The notes below the pieces were generated by a model. It worked only from the letters and a program-made list of their open reading frames with translations. It was not told where the DNA came from and did no database searches. This document shows, in pieces, positions 48,508 to 59,583 of a stretch of DNA of 64,000 nucleotides. The DNA is from Siphonodentalium dalli (lineage: Eukaryota; Mollusca; Scaphopoda; Gadilida; Siphonodentaliidae). Each line of letters opens with the position of its first letter. Position 1 is the stretch's first letter. The position numbers and the translations under genes are program-made. The stretch lies in the NCBI GenBank assembly GCA_032622095.1, contig CP136062.1:16151710-16215709 (forward strand), read 5' to 3'.

Positions 48508-48965
48508 CCCTTTCAGTGCCAGGGGCAGATCTCATCGGCCCTAATTTACGGTCTGTAAAATCGGCCCTAATTTTGTTTTTGTTTTTTTTTATTGAATTTT
48601 TTTTGGGTATGCTTATTAATAAAGCATGCTATAGCGAATTTAAAAACAAACTGGATAAAACCTTAGGGGCATGTTATAACTCAAAACTATCACCAAGTAT
48701 TCATAGTAATAATTTTGATGCCCATGAAAAACGTGATATTCGATCCCTGGCACTAAACCTACAAATAAGTCTGTTAAAGAATATAAGAAAAAATTATTAA
48801 AATTTTAAAAAATTGTAAAAAATAATAACAAATAATGAAAAATTGTTAGGCCAATGCATTCTTTTATATATGCGAGTCGACCATAGGTCGCCTCGCATAT
48901 ATAAGAGAATGCATTAGCACAGGGTAAATGGGTTGATACAAAAATCGGACCTGGCACTGAAAGGG
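48508..48965 (+). mobile_element. piggyBac-type MITE with different ends but the same hairpin (copy D)
   Basis: TTAA at 48504-48507 and 48966-48969. The inverted ends are CCCTTTCAGTGCCAGG and CCTGGCACTGAAAGGG, unlike those of copies A-C. One copy of the 67-bp hairpin is at 48851-48917 with two base changes. It sits in the last intron of the death-domain gene. Confidence 0.88.
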
Positions 48966-49129
48966 TTAAAACTAGACCATATTTTCATTTCAATTTTAAC
49001 TAGTGACACTGAATGATTAATTAGACAGATCAATGCTCTTTATTGATTCTAGACATGAGTAAGCCTTTCCGTGACACATAAACGCTGTATAAAATTAATT
49101 CACAATATATATAGATCAACCTGTATTGA

Positions 49130-49350
49130 TCACTGAAACTGTCGGCCGAAATGTGATGAAATCAAAGTGACAATGACACTGTAGCTGAAACTGTGGGCCG
49201 AAATGTGATGAAATCAAAATGACACTGTAGCTGAAACTGTGGGCCGAAATGTGATGAAATCAAAATGACACTGTAGCTGAAACTGTCGGCCGAAATGTGA
49301 TGAAATCAAAATGACACTGTAGCTGAAACTGTCCACCGAAATGTTATGAA
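49130..49350. repeat. 46-bp tandem repeat, about 4.5 copies
   Basis: The unit is tgtagctgaaactgtgggcc, gaaatgtgatgaaatcaaaa, tgacac. Intronic. Confidence 0.92.
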
Positions 49351-49429
49351 ATGAAAGTGACAATGACACTCAAGCTCAAATTGGAGAGAGAATACTGTCA
49401 TACATAAAAGTAATACCAATTCAACCCGG

Positions 49430-51250
49430 ACCGCCATATGAAGTTTGGGGTCAATTGGATAAATATGTTGGGTGTAGGGTATGCCGAAGAATTTAGTGAT
49501 GCAAAGAATAAAAACCAGGAAGGCTGCTGGCAACAATGTTTTTGATTGAATATTGTTCAAAATTAATATCTCAATGTCTAGAAGCTATCCTGAATATATA
49601 TTTGTAAATTTTCAAACTTTTTCTCTAATAAATATCGGTTGCAGGGTGTTCTGATGGATTCAAATGAGAAATCCAAGATGGCCCCCAACAACCATGTTTT
49701 TAACAAAATTTTGAATAAATTGGATGGCTCCCATCGAGTGGTCACCCCGAAGATCCAAATGAAGTTTAGAAATGATTGATGGGATGAATGATGTTGCCTG
49801 TAGGGTGTGCCAAAGGATTTAGTCATACACAGAGTAAAATCCAAGATGGCCACTGGTGGCCATGTTTTTTAAAAAGAATTTTGGAAAAAATAGATGGCTC
49901 TCATCTAAAGGTCAAACTGAAGATGCATATGAAGCTTGATGATGATCAAATGAGGGATGTTGTCTGCAGGGTGTGCCAAAGAATTTAGTCATGCAAAGAG
50001 TAAAATCCAAGATGGCTGCCGATGGCCATGTTTTTCATAAAAAATTGTTCAAACATGCCTATTATATTTCAAAACAATTCTCCAATAAATGCGGGATGAA
50101 AGCTAACCAATGGACTCAAATTTGAAATCCAAGAGAGGTCACCCCAAAGATCCATATGAAGTTTGATGATGATCGGATGATGGATGTGGTCTGTAGTGTG
50201 TGCCAAAATATTTAGTCTTGTAAAGAGTAAAATAGTCACCCCAAAGATCCACATGAGGTTGGTGATGATCGGATGAGAGATGTGACCTGTAGGGTCTGCT
50301 AATGGAAATTCTTGGTGGACGGACGGATTCACAGACAGACAGAGGCACGAACAACGGGTGCCAAACCATGGCAATAGCTCAAACTTCACATAGTCAATTT
50401 AAAAATTAACATACAAACTAGAATTTGAGGCCCACAAAGAGACCGAAGGAAATCGCAGTAGGTAAATGTTAAAAAAATTATGAAAGTGTCAATGACACTG
50501 TTGCTCAACATGGAGAGGTGATAATTTCATGTGTTACAATGGAGCAATTAGGAATGCGGAAAGTTGAAATGTCTAAGTAATAATACTAGATATCAACATG
50601 AAGAGATATATATATAAAGTAAAATCCAAGATGGCCCCACAGATTACTCCCATCCCAAAGATCTATCAGAAGTTTAGTGACGATCGGGATATCGTTTGTT
50701 GGGTGTACCAAAGGATTTAGTCATACAAAGAGTAAAATCAAAGATGGCCACTGGCGGCCATGTTTTCCCAACAAAATTTGGAAAAGTTTTATGGCCCCCA
50801 TCTAGTGGTCATCCAAAATATCCATATGAAGTTTTGTGACGATTGTATCAGGGATGTGTTCTGTAGGGTGTGCCAAAGGATTTAGTCATGCAAAATGTAA
50901 AATCCAAGATGGCTGCTGGTGGTCATGTTTTTTCATAAATAAAAATTTGGATAGCTCCCATCTGGAGGGGATCATAAGCATGCTTGTAAATTTTAAAAAC
51001 AATTCTCCAATAAATGTGGGCTGCAGGGTGTGCAGATAGATACAAATTTGAAATTCAAGATGGCTGCTGGCATGAAAAAATGTATGGCTCCCATCTAAAG
51101 GTCAGCTGGAAGTTCCATATGAAATTTGGTGAGGTGGCCTGTAGGGTGTGGTGCTAATGGATTGAATTTTGAAAACCAAGATGTTTTTTTTGCCGAATGA
51201 CCCCAAAATGACTTGTTACCATCTACATGTCCATGTGAATAGCTATGACA
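49430..51250. repeat. About 167-bp diverged tandem repeat in the last intron
   Basis: aaatccaagatggc, gccatgttttt, catatgaagtttg, gatgatcggatga and gtagggtgtgccaaagga recur with a period near 167 bp and much divergence. Related to 53440-56420. Confidence 0.85.
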
Positions 51251-52735
51251 AATTTCGCAGACACGTCTTGTTTATGGAATTCGTTTGATGAATAACGTTG
51301 AAAAATTGGGCTCAAACACATCAGATGAAATAAAAAAGGTATGGGTGGCTTCGGAATGATTGCGGAACACATATGAGGATTTATAGGTTATGTCATCGCG
51401 TTTAAGTACACATTCGCGACAAATTATTGATTTTATAACTAGGTAAAAGGACTCTGAGCAGACAGGAACATTGATGACCCAATTTCTTTCGGTAGATTTT
51501 GCTAGTTTGCGATAGGATATCTCGACTTCAATTCGATCAATTTCGCCGAGTTTTAGGTCAAATTTAAGGGAATTTTATTGCCAATAAGCAGGGTTTCCGT
51601 TACTACAGCTCAGTGTGTGTGGAACAGCCTCATTTCCAGTTGCTGATAATCTGTTTGAGAGAAATCTATCCAAAAAACAATCTGACTGCAACCTGAGTTC
51701 GAGTGTTAAACAGAATACTGGTGAAAAAGCTGGTCAATTGACCACAGTATGTTACCGGTACAAGGTAACCCTTTAAAATAAAAGTGTCAAAATTACAACA
51801 CAATGATTGGAGTGCAGTCATATAGTGACCTTGTATACAGCATATTACATATATGAAAATGTCATGGTAACATCAAAGAATGCCGGACTGCTGAATGCAG
51901 ATATTTTGTGCACGGGAGCACAAACAACGTTGCACGTGTTCACATTTCCCGCTAAACTAAATTATATTTCATAACACGGCTGCTAAAACTATAGTTGTTG
52001 GACTATTGCAGACTATTGAACAAGCTACTGTTCCGAGTTTGTGCAATTTCACTACCATTGATATTACGCCATTATAAATATCTTCTGCAGTAAAACGTCA
52101 CAGTGCACAAATAGTTTTACGATTGACAGAATATATCCTTTAGGTTTCATGGAAGCTACCTGTTGAAATTCTTGGAAATACTTGCTAGGTATTATTGGTC
52201 AATGCATAGATGATTTTTAATGTTTAACTATACCTGTCGGAATCTTATAAATTTGTAAACACTGTAATGTGTGGCTCGTTCATTTATTTAGTCTTCAATC
52301 AGACGGTGGTCTCATCAAAAGAATTAATGCACCCACGGAAATGATCAACTTGCATAATATTCGTAGTTTTGGATTGCTTTGTGAGTATCTCAGATGCTGC
52401 TTTGTGAGTATCTCAGGTGCAAGGATATGACTAATTTCAGTGACATGTAGTACCTGTTGCGTTATTTGTTTCCCCAATATGGCTGAATACGGACTCATTT
52501 ATTTTCCCCAGGCGGAAAATCTGCAATAAGACACACCTGAGGATATTTTGGCTGCAGTTATAAATTTCTAGAATTTAGTAGAGTTTTGATAGTTAGTGTG
52601 GTTTTAACCTAAATCAATCATTGGAACCTTTACACTGGTATAGTATATATTGGTATTTTAGTAATTTTCCCCAGGGGTCTGTGCTCACACGGTGGGGTAA
52701 ACATACACAAGATCTAATTTCCAATGTGATTTTAC
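51251..52735 (-). other. Intronic sequence without recognised features
   Basis: The start of the last intron of the death-domain gene. A minus-strand frame at 52295-52498 has no domain and no fitting splice phase. Confidence 0.5.
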
Positions 52736-52891
52736 TTGTGATGTTGAAATTCTCTGGAGGTGACGGAGGTGATGTTCTAACTGCTTTGATGTCTGATGGA
52801 GGATTATTTATGATTATAGTGTTGTTGTCACCAATACTGCCGATGTTAACTGGTCCATTTCCACCAATTATACGAGTGCTGCCTCCACCTC
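52736..52891 (-). CDS. Exon with a RHIM-like amyloid motif, upstream of the death domain
   Basis: A symmetric phase 1-1 exon of 156 nt (52 codons) between acceptor aattttacag and donor ACA A|gtaaaa. It encodes a Gly-rich lead (GGGGSTRIIGGNG), the core PVNIGSIGDNNTIIIN, and a Pro-rich tail (NPPSDIKAVRTSPPSPPE). The core resembles the RIP homotypic interaction motif: IGDNN plus a hydrophobic residue parallels the VGDNN core of human RIPK3, and VNIG parallels the (I/V)Q(I/V)G tetrad with Asn for Gln. RHIMs form cross-beta amyloid scaffolds in necroptosis and IMD signalling. The exon splices in frame to the death-domain exon (A + AT = Asn). The family assignment is inference from a short motif; other Gly/Asn amyloid motifs are possible. 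Confidence 0.72.
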
Positions 52892-52994
52892 CTGTAAAAT
52901 TAAATAGAAATATTTCTAAAAATATCAGAAAATATGCAGGCATAATTTAAGAGTACTTTGTTACACATCCCCCAAAGAATGTGGCTTTTTGGTC

Positions 52995-53256
52995 CAACAG
53001 AAGGGCCCTGTGCCAATGCATTCTCTTATATATGCGAGTCGACCATAGGTCGCCTCGCATATATAAGAGAATGCATTGGCTTAACACATTAAAAATTATA
53101 AAATTGTTAAAGAATGTAAGAAAAAATGGTAAAAAGTGTTAAAAAAAGATTTTTTTTAGGCCAATGCATTCTCTTATATATGCAAGGCGACCTATGGTCG
53201 ACTCGCATATATAAGAGAATGCATTGGCACAGGGCATAACTGTAACTATCACAATG
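52995..53256 (+). mobile_element. piggyBac-type MITE core lacking both ends (copy E)
   Basis: Both hairpins (53013-53079 and 53161-53227) and the spacer match copy B, but the terminal CCCTTTACC and GGGTAAAGGG are gone. It lies about 100 bp upstream (in gene direction) of the RHIM-like exon, inside the intron. Confidence 0.85.
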
Positions 53257-53439
53257 GCTCCTCGTAAAACAGTAACATTGTATTATGGCTTGACATGCAA
53301 CTTTATGTGAAAAATTCACCAGAACATCAAAATAATTAGTAAATTCCAAGTCCAAAACAGGCTTAAATCTGTTAAAAATTACTGGACTGAACCAGCATTC
53401 AAACATTTATATTTACAAAATCTGCAAATTCTAAGTAGA

Positions 53440-56420
53440 ATGAAAGTGTCAATGACACTCCAGCTCAACTTGGAAAGGGAATAATTTCATGTTTTACAGT
53501 CAATGGAGTGATTAGGAATGTGGAAAGTTGAAAAGTCTAGTTATGCAAAGAGTAAAACCCAATATGACCGCTGCCGTCCATGTCTTTTTGCCGAATGACC
53601 CCAAAATGACTTGTTCCCATCTGCATGTCAATGTCAACAGACATGACAATTTCATAAAGATCCGACCAAAGTTACGACCTGTAGCCTATGCCAAAGAATT
53701 TTAATCATGCAAAGAGTAAAATCCAAGATGGCTGCTGCCGTTCATGTCTTTTTGCCGAATGACCCCAAAATGACTTGTTCCCATCTGCATGTCAATGTCA
53801 ACAGACATGACAATTTCATAAAGATCCGACCAAAGTTACGACCTGTAGCCTATGCCAAAGAATTTTAATCATGCAAAGAGTAAAATCCAAGATGGCTGCT
53901 GCCGTCCATGTCTTTTTGCCGAATGACCCCAAAATGACTTGTTCCCATCTGCATGTAATGTCAACAGACATGACAATTTCATAAAGATCCGACCAAAGTT
54001 ACGACCTGTAGCCTATGCCAAAGAATTTTAATCATGCAAAGAGTAAAATCCAAGATGGCTGCTGGCGGCCATGTTATTTGGCTGAATGAGCCCAAAATGA
54101 CTCGCTCCCATCTACATGTCAATATTAACATCCATGACAAATTTCATGATGATCAGACAAACAGTATGGCCTGTAGCCCATGCTAATGGTTTGAATTTTG
54201 AAATACAAGATGCAGCCATGTTTTTTTGCCGAATTACCCCAAAATGACTCTTCCCATCTACATGTCAATGTCAACAGCCATGACAAATTTCATAATGATC
54301 CGACCAAAGGTATGACCTGTAGCCTGTGCTAAAGGATTTAGTCACATGCAAAGAGTAAAATCCAAGATGGCTGCAGGCGGCCATGTTTTTTGGCCGAATG
54401 ACCCCAAAATGACTTATTCCCATCTACATCTCTTTGTCAACATCTGTGACAAATTTCATGATGATCCGACTAAAGATACAACCTGTAGCCCGTGCCAAAG
54501 GATTAGGGTCCTGCGAATTGGAGATTTTGATCGAATCAAATATCGAATCGAATTCAGGAAATCGAATCGAATATCGAATCGAATATCGAATCGAATCATA
54601 TCTGTATGTTGTATTCTCAATTGGGCATGTTTTGTCAACGATTAGACGATTTGTGAAACGTTCCATGAACTACATGCACGAAGTTAAATAATAACTTATG
54701 TGGCGATGAACCGTCATTTGCAATACTATTAACTTCAATTGATAATTAATTAAAACGTCCAAGCAGGCCGTCACAACGATTAATATATAACCACTAAACG
54801 GATTATTGGAACAGATTGCATGGGCATGCAAATTTCAAATCAACATTCGGAATCACCTGTTGTTATAAACTTGAAGATGCAACAACAGTCGCAGTGTAGC
54901 CTGTTTATGTAGTGCTGGATGCTTCTTGGACAGATGATTCCATAGGTGGGTAGTTGTCCCAGATGCTTACGATTTATACACCATGTTGCATTCATCACAT
55001 GTGTAAGCCTGCAGCTTTATCATGTTTAAAATAAACATGAATAACCGATGACGTTTTGTCAAGTGTCAAAGAACGCTCCGAAATTGAAAGTAAACTTCAA
55101 AAGAAAACACCGCCAAAATGCAGTTTTCGATGCCGGGAACACGTGTTGTTTAAATTCTGAGCTATATTACATAACGCGGAATCTGAGACGGATAGACCGT
55201 GGATAACGCTAGTGGTTGATCAGTCTCATAGCTATTATAATTTACGCGCATCGTCGGTCCATCGGCGATCTCCGAGCTTTTGGCTACCATGTTCAAAGAT
55301 AGAAATCAGACGTATTTAGTTGTCATAAAGTTTTGTAATTGCATGTCTATACTTATATTTAATATATATAATCGTGATGTACAATGAGAATTATAAGGTA
55401 TATATATACATCATTTTCTGTAATTAAATGGCACAAAACAGCTAAGATCGACGTGTTTACCTGCCTGTAAACAGCCTGCTTTTCCATCAGTGTATATTCA
55501 AAATTTCGAGTTGGCAATTTCGAATCGAATTTGAATCGAATTTGACTTTCGAATCGAATCTCGAATATTCGCAGGACCCTACAAACGATTTAGTCATGCA
55601 AAGAGTAAAATCCAAGATGGCTGCTGGCGTCCCATCAACATGTCAATATTAACATCCATGACAAATTTCATGATGTTCAGACAAATAGTATGGCCTGCAG
55701 CCCGTGCTAAAGGATTGAATTTTGAAATACAAGATGGCTGCTGGTGGCCATGTTTTTTTGCCGAATAACCCCAAAATGACTCGTTCCCATCTACATGACA
55801 ATGTCAACAGCCATGACCAATTTCATAATGATCTGACCAAAGGTACGATCTGTAGCCCGTGCCAAAGGATTTAGTCATGCAAAGAGTAAAATCCAAGATG
55901 GCTGCTGGCAGCCATGTTTTTTGACAGAATGACCCCCAAAATGACTTATTCCCATCTACATGTCATTGTTAACATTTGTGACAAATATCATGATGATCAC
56001 ACCAAAGGTACGACCTGTAGCCCGTGCCAAAGGATTTAGTCATGCAAAGAGTAAAATCCAAGATGGCTGCTGGCAGCCATGTTTTTTGACAGAATGACCC
56101 CCAAAATGACTTATTCCCATCTAGATGTCATTGTTAACATTTGTGACAAATATCATGATGATCACACCAAAGGTACGACCTGTAGCCCGTGCCAAAGGAT
56201 TTAGTCATGCAAAGAGTAAAATCCAAGATGGCTGATGGCAGCCATGTTTTTATGCCGAACAACTCCAAAATGACTCGTTCCCATCTCCATGTCAATGTCA
56301 ACAGCTATGACAAATTTCATAATGATCAGACCAAAGGTACGACCTGTAGCCCGTGCTAAAGGAAATTGTTGATAAATCACACACGCACACACCTACGCAC
56401 ACACCCTCACACACAGACGA
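53440..56420. repeat. About 165-bp tandem repeat, higher identity, in the intron before the RHIM-like exon
   Basis: Units contain ccaagatggctgctg, gccgaatgaccccaaaatga, cccatctacatgtcaatgtc, tttcataatgatc and gtagcccgtgccaaaggatt. Adjacent copies at 53560-54060 are nearly identical. The array is interrupted at 54504-55581 by a transposon. One inverted fragment lies at about 60100-60170. Confidence 0.93.
54504..55581. mobile_element. 1078-bp hAT-like element inside the 165-bp array
   Basis: Inverted ends TAGGGTCCTGCGAAT and ATTCGCAGGACCCTA, flanked by CAAAGGAT (54496-54503) and CAAACGAT (55582-55589), an 8-bp duplication with one change. The subterminal parts are rich in tcgaatcgaat. No transposase ORF. 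Confidence 0.88.
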
Positions 56421-56754
56421 CGGACACCAAGCCATGGCAATAGCTCAGCTCAAACTTTACAAAGTAAAGTTGAGCTAAAAAGGGGATAACTCGGTCAGAA
56501 ATGGTCTGTTTTGTACTATGGATATCATACCATGTAGTGCTGTAAATTAGCCCAATACTCAAACTGAATTATCGATCGATTAGTCTATGGCTGTATGTTA
56601 AAGATATGTATCCAGTTATTATAACAGCCACTCTGAGTCATGCAGGTCAACATGTTGGTTCATGTTAAGGTATGTTTTATATGTATAAAACTCATGATCT
56701 AATTATGGTCCACCACAGGTGAATTTCCTTCTATTGACCAATCAATGAACATAC

Positions 56755-56785
56755 CTGTTTTTTGGTCCACCACAGGTGAATTTCC
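56755..56785 (-). CDS. 31-nt micro-exon of the RHIM-like/death-domain gene
   Basis: A good acceptor (tgttctacatttgcag) and a consensus donor (AACAG|gtatgt) bound 31 nt on the minus strand. Read in phase 0 it gives GNSPVVDQKT plus one base, which completes a Gly codon with the GA that opens the next exon. Reading it in phase 0 is exactly what the upstream exon (ending AAG|) requires. A second copy of the first 22 bases sits 56 bp further into the following intron (about 56708-56729), probably a local duplication. The exon is short enough that RNA evidence is needed. Confidence 0.6.
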
Positions 56786-56869
56786 CTGCAAATGTAGAAC
56801 AGCAATTGTAAGTTAAATGTTCAAATCTTCTTTATCTTTTATTTCTATCTGATAAGGCACAACATAATA

Positions 56870-57078
56870 CACTTTGTTTTATGGTACACGTACTAACTTT
56901 GTTTTATGGTACACGTACTAACTTTGTTTTATGGTACACGTACTAACTTTGTTTTGTGGTACACGTACTAACTTTGTTTTATGGTACACGTACTAACTTT
57001 GTTTTATGGTACACGTACTAACTTTGTTGTATGGTACACGTACTAACTTTGTTTTATGGTACACGTACTAACTTTGAG
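56870..57078. repeat. 25-bp minisatellite, eight copies
   Basis: The unit is actttgttttatggtacacg plus tacta, nearly perfect. Confidence 0.95.
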
Positions 57079-57103
57079 GGTTTTGCTATGGTGTCCTGTT
57101 TCT

Positions 57104-57322
57104 AGTTAAATACATTTCCCGCTCACAAAAATCCGTTCCCCCATTCATTCACCAGTTTAAATTATTTAGATATTATGTACAAATCAAATAAACGCGATGT
57201 CATCCTTTAATAACGTGACGCATGTATCAGGTGAAGGTCATTCTTCAGTTACCTTCACCTTTAGGGTTCCACGGTGTACTCGCTCCCCGACTCTAGAACA
57301 CATTTAGCTCCCTGATTCCATT
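57104..57322. repeat. Segmental duplication, short version
   Basis: It matches 58631-58790 plus 59505-59583 (ccagtttaaattatttagat, gtacaaatcaaataaac, ttccacggtg, actcgctccc). It holds only one or two copies of ttcagttaccttcacct. Confidence 0.9.
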
Positions 57323-57544
57323 AGCCCTAATAGTATTCCATAGAATACTGAGATACACGTATCGATGGGACACACAACTCAGATTATTTAATATCGTTAA
57401 TCCTGATATATACTTCTTCCCTTCTGTTGAGTTTCTATATCACCTAATTTGCAGAAGATAAAACCCATAACCGAGGTGACTAATTGGGTGAACATCACCA
57501 ACTTCAACTGAGGAACTTCAACTGATCCCAGGTCTCCCATAGCA

Positions 57545-57680
57545 TTTGAGACCTAAGCAGAATAAGGTCCCCAGAGGATGAATTTAGTGATGCTAGCCCA
57601 CTGTGCAGGATAGTGTCACTAAATTCACCCTCTGGGGACCTCATCCTGCAAATGTCAGACACACTAAATACAGGCTTGCT
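57545..57680. mobile_element. Partial foldback MITE, same family
   Basis: One palindrome (gatgaatttagtgatgctag and gtgtcactaaattcaccc) and the right end (cacactaaatacaggcttg). The left end is missing or rearranged; 57462-57545 matches, inverted, 4020-4110. Confidence 0.75.
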
Positions 57681-57799
57681 TGTGAAGTCGGTGAAGCGTA
57701 CAGCAAGTAGGAAATTATCATTTTATATACTGTTTGCAGTGAAGCATAACTATTTTAACTTTAGAGCTTAGTAAACAAACATGTATGTGTGACGTACGT

Positions 57800-57945
57800 G
57801 AAATCACCTATGATCGTATTTGAACTATTAGATGAGTGATTTTTCCTTACTATGAATCGCCTATGTGATCGTATTTTAACTATTAGATGAGTGATTTTTC
57901 CTTACTATGAATCGCCTGTGATCGTATTTTAACTTGTATCTTGTA
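57800..57945. repeat. 55-bp tandem repeat, 2.5 copies
   Basis: agatgagtgatttttcctta, ctatgaatcgcc and tgatcgtatttt recur. Confidence 0.85.
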
Positions 57946-58127
57946 TTCTTTAACAATTTTATAATTTCACCCATACAGAGCCCCAGACAAACATGAGCAG
58001 ACGGCACTCTTCTGTATGCTTCTATATATGTGTGGGGCTCCCTGCAGGGTAATGGATGTTTTTTTATTTTATGTTCTAAAAATTGTAAAAAAAAATTATT
58101 TAAAAAACATGATAAAAAATTGTTAGG

Positions 58128-58194
58128 CCAATGCATTCTCTTATATATGCGAGGCGACCTATGGTCGACTCGCATATATAAGAGAATGCATTGG
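58128..58194. mobile_element. Lone 67-bp hairpin with short flanks (copy F)
   Basis: A palindrome identical in type to those of copies A-E, followed by cacagggtaaa. Its left flank (aaaaattgttagg) matches copy D rather than A. No TTAA ends were seen. Confidence 0.8.
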
Positions 58195-58630
58195 CACAGG
58201 GTAAAAAACATACAAAGAAATTGTCAGCAATATATATCAACTACATAATAATGTTTATTTAATTGTTCCACAGTATTGTTAACATGTTCCAATAGGAACT
58301 TTACACCATAGCACAATTATATCTCAGTCATAAGTTCATAACATCATTTATTCTGCAAATTAGCAAACACCACAGTTCATGATTGTTACGAAATGTTGGG
58401 GTTTATAGCAACCACTGAACTAAATGGTTTCCCATAGACGACGGTGTTAACGTTTCAGCCAAATTAACTAATTTGAAACCTGTGTGCCACTCCAGTGATG
58501 TTTACTTAGCTAGATTGACACCAGCTCAACACGAAAATGCAAGAAAAATCATATGTCAAATGATTACTTTTTAAAATAAATCCCCAAGTGTACGACAGGG
58601 CTATCCCACAGCCAAATTTTACTACAGCAG

Positions 58631-59583
58631 CTAGTTAAATAAATTCCCCCTCACAAACATCCATTCCCCCCCCCCCCATATTAATTCACCAGTTTAAATT
58701 ATTTAGATATGATGTACAAATCAAATAAACAAGATTTCATCATTTAATAACGTGTCACAAGTAACAGGTGAAGGCCATCCTTCAGTTACATTCACCTCTC
58801 GCCATCCTTCAGTTACATTCACCTCTCGCCATCCTTCAGTTACCTTCACCTCTCGCCATCCTTCAGTTACATTCACCTCTCGCCATCCTTCAGTTACCTT
58901 CACCTCTCGCCATCCTTCAGTTACCTTCACCTCTCGCCATCCTTCAGTTACATTCACCTCTCGCCATCCTTCAGTTACATTCACCTCTCGCCATCCTTCA
59001 GTTACATTCACCTCTCGCCATCCTTCAGTTACATTCACCTCTCGCCATCCTTCAGTTACATTCACCTCTCGCCATCCTTCAGTTACATTCACCTCTCGCC
59101 ATCCTTCAGTTACATTCACCTCTCGCCATCCTTCAGTTACCTTCACCTCTCGCCATCCTTCAGTTACCTTCACCTCTCGCCATCCTTCAGTTACATTCAC
59201 CTCTCGCCATCCTTCAGTTACATTCACCTCTCGCCATCCTTCAGTTACCTTCACCTCTCGCCATCCTTCAGTTACCTTCACCTCTCGCCATCCTTCAGTT
59301 ACCTTCACCTCTCGCCATCCTTCAGTTACATTCACCTCTCGCCATCCTTCAGTTACCTTCACCTCTCGCCATCCTTCAGTTACATTCACCTCTCGCCATC
59401 CTTCAGTTACATTCACCTCTCGCCATCCTTCAGTTACCTTCACCTCTCGCCATCCTTCAGTTACATTCACCTCTCGCCATCCTTCAGTTACATTCACCTC
59501 TCGCCATCCTTCAGTTACCTTCACCTCTAGCATTCCACGGTGCACTCGCTCCCCAACTCTGGAAGACATTTAACTTCCTGATT
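58631..59583. repeat. Segmental duplication with a 27-bp minisatellite expanded to about 28 copies
   Basis: The same flanks as 57104-57322 enclose an array of tcagttacattcacctctcg plus ccatcct. It is open for 270-280 codons in several frames (EGWREVNVT on the minus strand), an arithmetic result of the 27-bp period. Confidence 0.96.

Noticed and set aside
52621-52950. Plus-strand 109-aa ORF over the RHIM-like exon
   Set aside because: It is the antisense shadow of the minus-strand exon, which has proper splice sites and phase agreement.
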